Source: Nematopogon swammerdamellus (Eukaryota; Arthropoda; Insecta; Lepidoptera; Adelidae). From it: a stretch of 64,000 nucleotides of DNA. The position numbers and the translations under genes are program-made. Shown piece after piece: positions 1 through 10,900 of this stretch (its first letter is position 1; each line of letters opens with the position of its first letter). Location of the stretch: contig OX336340.1 in the NCBI GenBank assembly GCA_946902875.1, positions 9,529,566 through 9,593,565 on the forward strand. Direction: 5' to 3'. The notes under the pieces are model-generated. The model had not been told where the DNA came from, made no database searches, and worked only from the letters and a program-made list of their open reading frames with translations.

Positions 1-150
1 GTAAGAAGGGAAAAGACCTACAGTTTTACACGGAATCCGAACCACGGTCACCCTTCAACGGTCGAGCGGTCACCCATCCAAGTACTGACCGCGCTCAGGG
101 TTGCTTAACAACAGTCGACCCACCGCACCACTGAGCTACCGAGGCTGACT
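1..150 (-). repeat. SINE with 5S rRNA-like segment, cut by window start
   Basis: Read on the minus strand, the head carries a tRNA-type A box (TAGCTCAGTGGT, complement of 127-138), then a 5S rRNA-like block (complement of about 60-109, including AGTACTTGGATGGGTGACCGC), then a tRNA-type B box (GTTCGGATTCC, near 32-43). The rest of the body would lie left of base 1. The same family recurs at 25.8-26.6, 32.5, 50.7-51.0 and partly at 12.5 kb, which supports calling it a dispersed SINE rather than a 5S gene. Confidence 0.75.
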
Positions 151-530
151 GACTTATTCCCATGAGTCAATACGAAAATAGATAGCCTACAGTCTGTGGA
201 TTCATTGGTGGCGTGTGTGATGTGTGTGTGTGTAAAGATAGAGCGTGCGGGGGAGGAGGCGGCACACAAAGGTGAGCGAAGCACATCCACTCCTTAGCAC
301 CCATACCACCAATATATCAACTCACCGACTATGTATAACAGAGTTTGTGACTAACATAATAAGAATAGAAAGAGATTGATGTGAATAACTGAAAAATGTG
401 TAAAGTAATCCATGCAATGCATCTGTAGACAAAGAATTATGTATTTTTATAATCAACAAAGTGTGTTGAATAAAATAATGTAAATAATATTCACTAGAAA
501 TGTAACTAGTCAGTGTATTAGCACAATAAT
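151..530. other. Intergenic, AT-rich, short TG run
   Basis: No gene seen. There is a short imperfect TG microsatellite around 212-232. The rest is AT-rich single-copy-looking sequence up to the fold-back element. Confidence 0.5.
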
Positions 531-1853
531 CAGTACCCGGCGATAAATAATGTACATCAAGCTTTAGAAAGAGACAATCGACCAGAGATTATCGATCAGC
601 TAGCTTCGGTTTTGTAGAACGTCGTCTCTGTCGCACGAAGCACTAATGACGTTCTATCGCTGACTTGTCAGTACCCTAATAACGGGATTTACCCTACTAT
701 GCTACGCCATGTTATCTGCATCATTTTGTATGGAGAAACGGAGCAGCGCCTCTAGTGATAGATTTGCGAACTTCGTTTCTCCATACAAAATTATGCAGAG
801 AACACGGCGTAGCGTAGTAGGTTAAATCTCGTGATTAGGGTACTGTTCTTGTACAAGTGTTAGGGGGTAGCCGCTGACTTCAAATGACACAGAAGAGAAT
901 AAAAGAAGATAGGTATAAAATGCTAGATTCAACAATTATTATTATCAACGGGGTGTTCCTGTTCACTGCTGGACATGCTCCAGCACTCCGCAGCACGGTT
1001 CCACTGCCAGCCCGCGACACACCGGATGTCGTCTCACCTGGCGGGTGGTTTGGTGGCGGTGGTTCCCGTCCAAGGTCGCCTGTGTAGGGCGCACGTGCTC
1101 CAGCGGCCATCCTCCCTACCACTCACGTGAAAAATAAACAAAGAATGCATATTATCTTTATTTATAGTTAATTTTTTTTTCTGTGTTAAGTGTAAGGACT
1201 GAATGTCTTGCTTTTCGTCGGGGGTTTAAATTTCGATGCATTGACATGAGCATTTATATTTCTACACCGTCGTTTAGATACTAATAAGTTTATCAAAATA
1301 TAATAAAGAAACCATTATGATTATCAGTATGTAACACAATATGTAGGTAGCGCCCTCCTGCTGTCGTTGAAGAGAATTGTGATACATTAAAATGTTGAAA
1401 CATTAATAAATCTTGCTCTTTTATCATAGCTCAAATTCGATTACTCATCAGTTTTTATGTCTATCTCACCGCATTCATGGGGCACATCTCGTGGGTGCGG
1501 GAGCCCTCGAGCACCCACGGAGTCGGCGCCCCTGAAACCCCCCAACTTAAAAGAGTACTATGGCGTCAATGACATCTAAAATAAAAAAGAATGAAACTTT
1601 TGTTTATACGGTCAGTCATGCGAAATTGTTTACTAATATTAAGTTTTTATACATTCGAGAAAATTTGAAAAAAATTATTCTAAGTCGGCGATATTACAAA
1701 TTAGGGGTAATTGTTATAACAGCTCGTGATAGATACCGAACTGTTAGTGCTTCGTGCGGCAGAGACGACTCTCTACAAAGCAGAAGCTAGACGTCTATGA
1801 CCGATTGTCTCTTTCTAAAGCTCGATGTACATTATTTATTGCCGAGTACTGTA
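531..1853. mobile_element. Fold-back DNA element with ~130-bp terminal inverted repeats
   Basis: Bases 531-660 and 1722-1853 are imperfect reverse complements. The left end starts CAGTACCCGGCGATAAATAA and the right end finishes TTATTTATTGCCGAGTACTG; both contain the AAAGAGACAATCG block and the GCTTCGTGCGGCAGAGACGA-type block. The interior has no transposase ORF. It holds a smaller inverted-repeat element (669-845), a GC-richer stretch (about 960-1110) and a small hairpin near 1490-1525. This looks like a non-autonomous DNA transposon. No clear target-site duplication was found, so the superfamily is not assigned. Confidence 0.7.
669..845. mobile_element. MITE nested in the fold-back element
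   Basis: A 177-bp element whose halves are inverted copies over about 70 bp: it begins CAGTACCCTAATAACGGG and ends TCGTGATTAGGGTACTG. Both arms carry the TTTGTATGGAGAAACG-type inner block. It starts with the same CAGTACC as the host element, so the two may be related or this one may have inserted into a similar end. Confidence 0.75.
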
Positions 1854-2500
1854 CCAATATTTTATTAGTGAAGACTTATTTAGGAGTGACAGCATTATTT
1901 GTTGTTAGCACAACTTTTGATGTAGAATACACATTCGATTTAGGGTTTGTTATATGAAGGGCTCGAAATTCAAGAAACATAAATGACATAAGTAAAATTA
2001 TGACATAGATGTGATGAAGTGGATGGACGGAGGTGGAATTACATTTTCCTTGTTTTGACACCTGATGCTGTGGAGGGTGTTACGTCCTGACTGCTTTGTT
2101 AAATTTGCGGTTTGTGTTACTGACACAAGTCCATCTTTTTATATTTGTTTTTTAATGTTTGTAAATAGGTACATAAAGTGATACAATCTGATAATCTTTT
2201 TTTAATAAATAGCAATTAACATGCATTTACTGTTTATCATTTTCAGTATGACTGTATTTCTGGTTAGATATTGTATGCTTGTGCTAGTTATAAAGCACTG
2301 AGTAGGATCACGGTCAGTTCATTAATGCTGAAGGCTGAAGATTGATCCCGGCACACACAAGTTTTATAATTGTCTCAATGTATTCAAGTGTCAATTCTAT
2401 CTCACTAATACAATACCACATGCTTACCATGTGAGAACTACGGCTAAGGATCCATCCGCTCTAGAATGGGAAAAGAAAGAAAACAAACTGTAAAATTGTA
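1854..2500. other. Intergenic, nothing recognised
   Basis: AT-rich sequence between the fold-back element and the putative 3' end of the LIM gene. ORFs here are short and have no recognisable domain. Confidence 0.5.
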
Positions 2501-4766
2501 ATAATATTTATTTGTCATAAATTCTCTGTTTACAAAATATGAACAGGATATACAGAACCAGATCTTAGGTAGTTACAGTTCAAAAAAATAATTTTAACTG
2601 CAACGGATGTCATGTCGCCCTGCACTAACTATGTATGTACACGTACATATGTACATATAGAGAGTATAATATAGTAGAATGATCCCCAATTAGTGTTACA
2701 GCTCGTCCCGCCGACTTCTCACAAGTCAAATTGTAAATAGTGTTTTGATGTTATTCTCGTACAGTACAATGTCTACTCTATATTTTATTAAATAATGTAA
2801 ATGTATCCCTAATACTCATGTACACAGTTTTAAACCTCATTCGAGAGCAAATATTAATTAAAGTAATATTAGTAAAAACTAATGACTTTGAGGTCACTTA
2901 CATAGTGTTAGCACAAGCTCCCTCTCCTACGATCCAGTATTACCATGCATTACAAATATGGCAACATAATTTTTAAATGTCAACGTATAAGGAAACAGCC
3001 AAATTTAAACTAGATTAATCGAGTGAATGGTCGAGCGTGCGCGCGCGCATGCCTGAGCAAGCTCGCAAGCGGGCACACAAGCAAGCGCGCGCGTGCTCAT
3101 CCATGAGTACATATTTGTGAACGTTCGTAGCGACTTCAGCAGTTCTTGTTAAATATAATAAAATCAATACATCCATTAATATGTCAATATTACCCTTAAT
3201 ATCTAAGTTATTTCGTTTTATAACAATTCAAGCATTTTGCGATTATATAACTAAGTAACGGCAAAACTAAATGGACACCTAGATATATAGAAAACAAGAG
3301 CTACGATTACTGCACGTAGTGACGTCAACAACGAGTACTAAACTCAAATACAACACAAAGTGTTCACACAAGTCAAGTAATGATAGCAAGGTCGTATTCT
3401 AATAAATTGACTTTTATCTTATGAGATATGTTATTAAGGCATATTCGTGTGAATCGCTCTAATTATTATTATAATTCAATATAATATACATATTTGCTAC
3501 CACTCAACAGCAAGAAGCGAAATAACTTATCTAACATTTAAATATGAATACATAGATAGGTGGTTACTAAAAGTAAATTTATATAAATACATACACAATA
3601 AATTATCAAAGAATTAATTACTTGATATTTTACAACAAAAGCCTTAAAATTCAATATGTATACATGAACATAGTAGATAAATACACATAATATATGATAT
3701 GATTACATGAATAAATAAAATAGAAGAAACGACAAACCCCGAAGCACTTTGTCCCCCTAGCCTAGTTTCTAGGATAAATACAATAAGTTAGGACACGCAG
3801 CAAACTATACTCGTGCGGCCTACAATGGACGAGAAGAAGAGTTACGGAGTTCTCATCTCATTGAAGTGGTTTCGAAGTAAAAGCGTTTCAAGCGATGTTT
3901 TTGACGTTTTTTCCGGGTCGAGTTTTGGTTTTGGTCGGTTGCTCGGACCTTCCTTCCTCCGCGTCCCTTCCGAACCCGGACCACTCGCGCGCGCTAGCCA
4001 CTAGAGGCAGCACCGTGTCGTCGCTACACAACCAACACAAAGACTTGCTTCAACACCTAACCTCATGGCTCAGCACGCAACCAGCGGCTTTGCATTGCAA
4101 GCTCCACACTCATGCTCGTCGCGAATCACAAAAGCAAAGGCTTTGTTTGTTTGTTAATATTTTTCAGCTCAGGGTGTCTTTATATTCCCCAAGATCTTTA
4201 TTTCATAATGAGCACTAAACTCTTACATTTCACATTACATAGGTAATAATGGAAAGGCCCAAAGGTGTTAGCTGGTAAATTTTGTATGGGAAACGCATCT
4301 AGCATTGAGAATAAAAATGAAAAATTACTTCTTCGTTTTGATGGCAAAATTAGAAGAGAGATACGATAGCAGAGTGGTGTTACTGCTAGGAGAGAAGCGT
4401 TAGCAGTGCGCTAGAAAGAGTGCGACAGGTCAGATTCTTCCCACCGCGAGAGGGTCCAAGATCAGGGTGGAGTTTTACTTAGATCTAACCTAATTTTACA
4501 ATGCTTAATATAAATGTTCCATTCCGTGTTGTAGGTAGGAGTAGAACTTTCAATGGTTTCACCGAACATACCTGTGCACATTGCAGGTAGAGAGATTCCA
4601 AGTGGGAAGCGAAGGCACTTCTTAATACAATGTAAGTTGTGCATTAAAATTAACAAAGTGAAAGGAAATGGGCCTATGTTCCTTGTGAGGGGTTAAATAG
4701 AGTATAGATGGGAGCGCAGCAGCGGAGGCGATGCGGGTAGGTGCCGCGAGGATGCGTGAGGAGTAT
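2501..4766 (-). other. Lmpt: Probable 3' UTR / downstream flank of the Limpet gene
   Basis: It follows the stop codon of the last LIM exon on the minus strand. Minus-strand AATAAA signals occur at about 4197-4202 and 2507-2512; either could end the transcript. No other gene is seen. There is an alternating GC stretch (gcgcgcgc, near 3036-3090) and otherwise AT-rich DNA. Where the transcript ends is a guess without RNA data. Confidence 0.35.
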
Positions 4767-4924
4767 TTACATCAGCTTCTGCTTGGCGCACTCGGGGCAA
4801 ATGATGTCGGTGGCGTCGGTGATGAAGCCGCGGCCCACGAGCGACGTCTTGCACTGCGCGCAGATGAAGCAGTCGTTGTGCCAGTGGCGGTCCTCGAACG
4901 AGATGAAGCGCGTGCCGCCGATAC
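4767..4924 (-). CDS. Lmpt: Limpet exon 6 (LIM4, C-terminus)
   Basis: The acceptor reads ACTGTGCAG before 4924. The first two bases complete the glycine codon begun in exon 5, giving the GIGGTRFISFEDRHWH junction. It encodes H309, C312, C315, C318, C336 and C339 of LIM4 and ends CAKQKLM with TAA at 4767-4769. The length and end match the last exon expected for FHL proteins. Confidence 0.93.
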
Positions 4925-7900
4925 CTGCACAGTTTCTGTTGTTATCCTTCATTCTAGTGAGTACCTATCTCAGCTATCTGTCGCCGGTCCATTTTAAAGA
5001 AACTTTACAAATTGTAGGGCGATTATAATTACTTAACTACTCTAGAAACTTTATAACGTGACTGGAGTCACAACAATTTTTTCCCCTAATAAGAATTAGA
5101 CATTTCCGTGTTCAGTGTAGGTGGCACGACCAAAGGAAAGGGAAACGCTAGCACACCTAGCACTAGTTCCGTTCGGAACTCCACGCTGATATCACAAGTG
5201 TCCAAGCATGTATTCAAATCATTGGCACCGTTATGCCCGATTTACACTTTATTTTAGTGTTTAGCAGAGTGCGTTGGGAGAGTGGTGTAAACCGACGTTT
5301 GAGAGATTAGTTCTATTCGCCTGTCTACTAGAATCAAATAAAACTCGTTTCTATTTTTGTGTTTAGTGCTTCGCTACTCACTGTAGTGTCAAGGGGTAAA
5401 TTAGTTAGTGAATGACAGGAGGGTGCACGGAATCATTCCTAATAAAATATTTTACGACTGCCTGTCCACCTTGACAAATGAAATGACACTACGGGAAGAC
5501 GTGTAAAAAGTCCACTCGCAAGGCACTAGGCACTTGCCACTTTACTTATACTAAGGACTCTCCTGAACACTAAAGCCACCTCCAGTGTAGTGACGAGTGA
5601 AACATTGGCCGCGTATTCAACGAATTAAAATTATCGGGAAGTGGCATACAACGCACCGAATTGAGGCGCGCTATTTGTGAGCATTCAGCACACTCTCCAA
5701 TCGTTTTCTCCCTTATACGTATCAAATTTTCATATAACCGTCTTACTCTATCGACGTTCACAGAGCGGAAACGTAACGTGATGTATGAGGCGCTCGCGCA
5801 CTTACGCTGTTTTAAATATTGGCAATATATAGAAGAACTCCAATCGCACCTTTCTACCGGTAAAATGTATAACGAGGGCCTGTCCAGAAAGTAGAATGTC
5901 GTTGCGCGTATTGCGATTCCTATGAAGCAAAATAAAAAAAAGCAAGTAACCGGTGATGGGCTTGGTGCACGAGGTGCAGCGCTTGGCGAAGAGCTCGCCG
6001 AAGCAGTCGGCGCAGTAGGGCTTCTCGTCGCGCGACGTGAACCGCTGGCCGGCGAGCGAGGTGGAGCAGTTGGTGCAGGTGAAGCACTCGCGGTGCCACG
6101 GCTCGTTCTTGTACGTCACGCCGCCCTGCGTGATGATCTGAAAATGAAATGAAATTTTATTGTACAACAAAAACAAATGACTGTAACCACCACAGACAAC
6201 TCTTATGTACCTACTCTACTTGTTAATGAAGGATCCAACATACATACTAGAACCACTGCTAGGCTAGTAGCAGCAACTGTCAGTGAATTAGTTTAGAAAC
6301 CAGCATAAGATGCTAGGGCCAGAGATGTAATTCTAGTGTACTGGACCTTGAGTCGTTGTAAAAATGTGTCGATACTTAGGCAGAGCCATATGTGGTTTAA
6401 GCCGCGCAGCATCCCAATCACATTTGGTGTAATTTTGTACGGTGTTTTGCACCCACTTGTAAAGATTTTGTAACGAAATTATCAGCACTTAGTTATGTAT
6501 ATGGATTGTTGTTCTGTCATATGAATAAATAAATGGAGATCAGTTGTCTCTCCCTTCCCTACTGGGAAACAGGCGTGACATGGGAGAGAGAAGTGAGAGC
6601 GAGGGAGACGGTACCTTGTTGCACTTGACGCAGCGCGTGGCGAACTTGTCCTCGTAGCAGCCGGCGCAGTAGATCTCCTGTTCGCGCGGGATGAAGCTCT
6701 TGGTGCCGATGGCATTCTTGCAGACCACGCAGCAGAAACACTTCTCGTGCCACTGCCTCGTCTTGTACTCCATCTTCTTCGTGCCTGTTGAAGTTATCAC
6801 GGTTGAGAACTTGTTCTGTATTTAGGTGTTGCAAAGAACGGCATGAGAGCATAAGCATAACTCTTCAGATTACATGTAAAATGTAGGTTCCTTCCCATAT
6901 TATACAACACGCTCATCCAAACACCTAGTGTAGCCGGCACGACCAAACCTAAACGCTGGCATGGCACTGGATCTACGCAAATGTACAAAATACATAGGTG
7001 TGCACCAGGGCAATGTTGCTCGTTGCCAGGTGTTCAGCCAACTCGATTTATTGCCTAGTGGAAGTTTCACATTCCACTGCTGAACTGAAATAGCTGAGTT
7101 TAAAGTCAAACATCCGTGAAATAGTTTGTATATTCACGGCCGACTCGAACAATTCAATCAAAGTCAGGGTCGGCTCACGCGAGGGTTCCCAGTCTCAGTC
7201 GACGTCGCCATCGATTTTTCTATGTCAAAATTTACGAGGCCGTAACTTGCATCGAGCTTGCATGTCTCCCCTTCATAACTAACCCATAAAACTGCTGGGA
7301 AAGCGAAATCTGACTTGATGTTCGTGAGTCGCTATGTTCGTTATTGTTGTATGTAGATATAGTCGCTCGTCGTCGCTTACATGCATATCTTATCTACCTA
7401 CTTACTATTAGGCAGAAACAACATCTACAATATTCGGTTCTAATCTTACCAAAAACGCGCCACATGAGCGATATTATTAGTTAAATACATACAAATAATA
7501 TATACAATGGACCTCTTCAGGTCTTTGTTGCAATGTTGGGCTCAACGAGCGAGACTCAGAGAACTCATTTAAAAAGATGCAATTGTTATTATTATAGCCT
7601 AATTCGCTGTCGCAATTTTTTTTTATTGTTTCAAAAAGATGCAATAACAATACGGAATTTCTGAACTTATTCACACAACTTTATATTTTTTTTATTTTCG
7701 ATCGAACCTGTTTTTTTTATATTTTTTTATTGCTTCCGAACTGGGTGGCTCTGCCCGAGCTCGAAGCCTCAGAAGCAGCCAATTTCACCGCCGAGGAGGT
7801 ACCAGTCCGGCTTGGAGGTAGACTAATGTCGCTGGGGAAGGCTATTAACCCGCGATTTGAAGATCCGTGGATTGTAGGGGGGGAAAGACATTCCCTGGAA

Positions 7901-10900
7901 GCCCGTTCCACACCTTTGCAGTGCGGCACAAGATCGATTTAGAGAATCGTGCAGTTCGAAGAACTCTTCTGTCGACTACAAAGGGTTGTTCCGCGAGAGT
8001 ATGGCGGGTTTGGCGAAGGCGAACAGGAGGAGGATAAGGGAAGCGAATTCGTCAGAGCAGCGGCCATAGCAGTACCGATAAAACAGGTCCTTTGTAAGTA
8101 CAGAGTCACCAATGAGGCGAATGACTCATCGCTGAATAGAATCCAAGGCTGAAAGAAGGTACTCAGGGGAACCCTCCCAAGATGACTGCAATATTCCATC
8201 ACCGTGCTTACTTGTGCTTTGTAGAGTGTAAGCAGTTGGACCGGCGTGAAAAATCGCCGACAGCGGTAACGGATCCCTAATTTTCGAGACGCTAGATGAG
8301 ACGTTTATTTTAGATAGCCGTATAATATTTACCTACATACAAGTACCTACATACACGAGTATACCGACAATCGGTGTAGTGCTACAAGAACTGGTCAATT
8401 ACAGCACAACACCGACCACCAAGTTTAGCAAAGTATGAGAACTAGATAACTATCAAGCATCAAGTAAGGCACGTAGATCCACCTGCTGCATAACTCGGTG
8501 GAAAGACCGTGCCAAGGTGAGAGGTGGCCAATCTGTCGCCCTTTAGCGCGCCAGCTCGTCCTTATCCCTTAGTCACCTTTTACGATATGCACGGAGAGAA
8601 CTGCAGTGTGGATATTCTTTTTAAGTACCGACCGCACACGATCCTATTGACGCTATTCAAAATAATTACTGGACTACATGTAGGATTTATTACCAATAAC
8701 ATTGTATGGGACCAAGTGCCTCAATAAAGAAGATTTTATTTATTTATTTATATATTTATACATAGAGATTGAAATATATTTTTGTTAACACCAATTGTAT
8801 GGCTTATTATTTTATTTTTTAGTATTTACATAATATACTTAATTATTTAAAAAAATTACACAATTTTCAAATATTTCGACGTGTCTTTCGTCGTCATCAG
8901 TGGAAAAAATATAATATACATATATAATTGCTAAGGTGTCAGTGTCAGTTTTTTTTTTTTATATAATGGCAATGGTTTAATGGATGATATTCAAGCCAGG
9001 TGAGTGATGCGCGCCGAGGTTCCATATTTAAGATGATTCCCATGTTCGTAGCTCTATTTCTTTTAATGGTGGGTTGAATGACTTAATGAGACGGACCGTG
9101 AAGCATTGGTTGAATGGAATTTGATGATTTCGGCAGTGTGTTGGGATGGGAAGTGGCGAGTTTACTGAGTTCGATGTGAATCTGTGGTGATTGATCCTAA
9201 TGTGTAATGGATTGATGGTTGAGCCTATGTAGTATTAATCCATTACACATTAGGATCAATCACCACAGATTCACATCGAACTCAACTCAGTAAACTCGCC
9301 ACTTCCCATCCCAACACACTGCCGAAATCATCAAATTCCATTCAACCAATGCTTCACGGTCCGTCTCATTAAGTCATTCAACCCACCATTAAAAGAAATA
9401 GAGCTACGAACATGGGAATCATCTTATATATGGAACCTCGGCGCGCATCACTCACCTGGCTTGAATATCATCCATTAAACCATTGCCATTATAATAATAA
9501 TAAAAAAAAAAACAACAAAAAAAAACTGACACTGACACCTTAGCAAATTATAATATTATATTGTTTCCACTGATGACGACGAAAGACACGTCGAAATATT
9601 TGAAAATTGTGTAATTTTTTTAAATAATTATATTATGTAAATATATTCATACATATATTTTGTATACGTACTTATATAATCTTGGAAATCGACTTAGAAC
9701 CTTACTAGCAATGAGCATGTTTCCGAGCTCCGGTTTAAGTTGTATATTTTGTTATGTATCGATACGTCCGTCCCCTACCTACACGAAGCTGGTTGAGACA
9801 TATGTAGATATCACCACGAGGTGGCACGCACGACGAGCATATCTCGGATTTTCTGTTTGGTGTGGGTGGGTGAGCAGCCAAGGTGACCAGTCAGTCAGTG
9901 GCGCTCCTACTCCGCGCTGCAGGCAGGGCGCCGATTGTAGCTTGTTATAAGTGTGAATAAATTCGCGTTATATCGCGGATGCACGCGACATTTCAAATGA
10001 TGTACCTGTCATATCCGCGAGGTCAGGGACATGTGCTTAGACGCTGATACCAATCGAACTATCCTATGTCTTAATTTGCTTATTTATTAGAATTGTTTAA
10101 ATCAAATTAAATAGGTGCACTGGGTATAGGAATAGGACATTACTCCATATAATATCAATAATTCGTTTATTGCAGACAAAATCCATTGGTAATATTAATG
10201 TTTCCGTCTTTCATTAAAATAACTCGCAAATATTGTGATTTTTTTTTTCTTCAATTAAATTTTCCAGTATTTAGCTAATAATATATATACAGGGTGTCCC
10301 AGAAACCGACGATAATCCTTCGACAGCTGATAGGGCTGCTAATTACCTCTCACAATATCTAATTTTAGGTTTAGTAAAAATGGCTTAGTTTTTGAGATAT
10401 TGTCATTTTTGTAAAAATCAAAAATGTTCTCCCTCAGCTCATTTTTTTAAATGCCACAAGTACAAATATAAGATTTTCTTAAATCTAGTTTTTGTCAAAT
10501 ATTCATGAAAAGTAAGGCTTTCACACGGTATAACCAATTTTTTCATATTTAATCCTGCTTAGCTGAAAAACTACTTAAGAGCCACATGTTAATTTTTTTT
10601 CAGCTTCGTCCCTTGAATTTGGACCGTCGCGGTGAAAAAAAAAATTACTACACTAAAGTGGCATTATGCAACAAAAATAGGCCCATCTAATGTAGTTTTT
10701 AAAATAGTACATCACTTACCGATTTGCCCAATAATTGATGAGATATTGTTATTTAACTGCAAAAGGACCTCGGAATTTGATAACTGTTCTACCAACTACG
10801 AATTAGAATAAAATAAACACTTGAAGTAAATTGGTCTTTATTAACCTGTTAAAGTGGATGTTCAAATTGTTTACCACCTGCACGAATGCTAGCTCGACAT

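Noticed and set aside
60..150. 5S rRNA gene
   Set aside because: Only about 50 bases resemble 5S rRNA, they are flanked by tRNA-type boxes and the unit is dispersed, so it is a SINE.
880..1122. ORFs on both strands (80 and 67 codons) in a GC-richer stretch
   Set aside because: They overlap each other inside a fold-back element, have no domain and reflect stop-poor GC-rich DNA.
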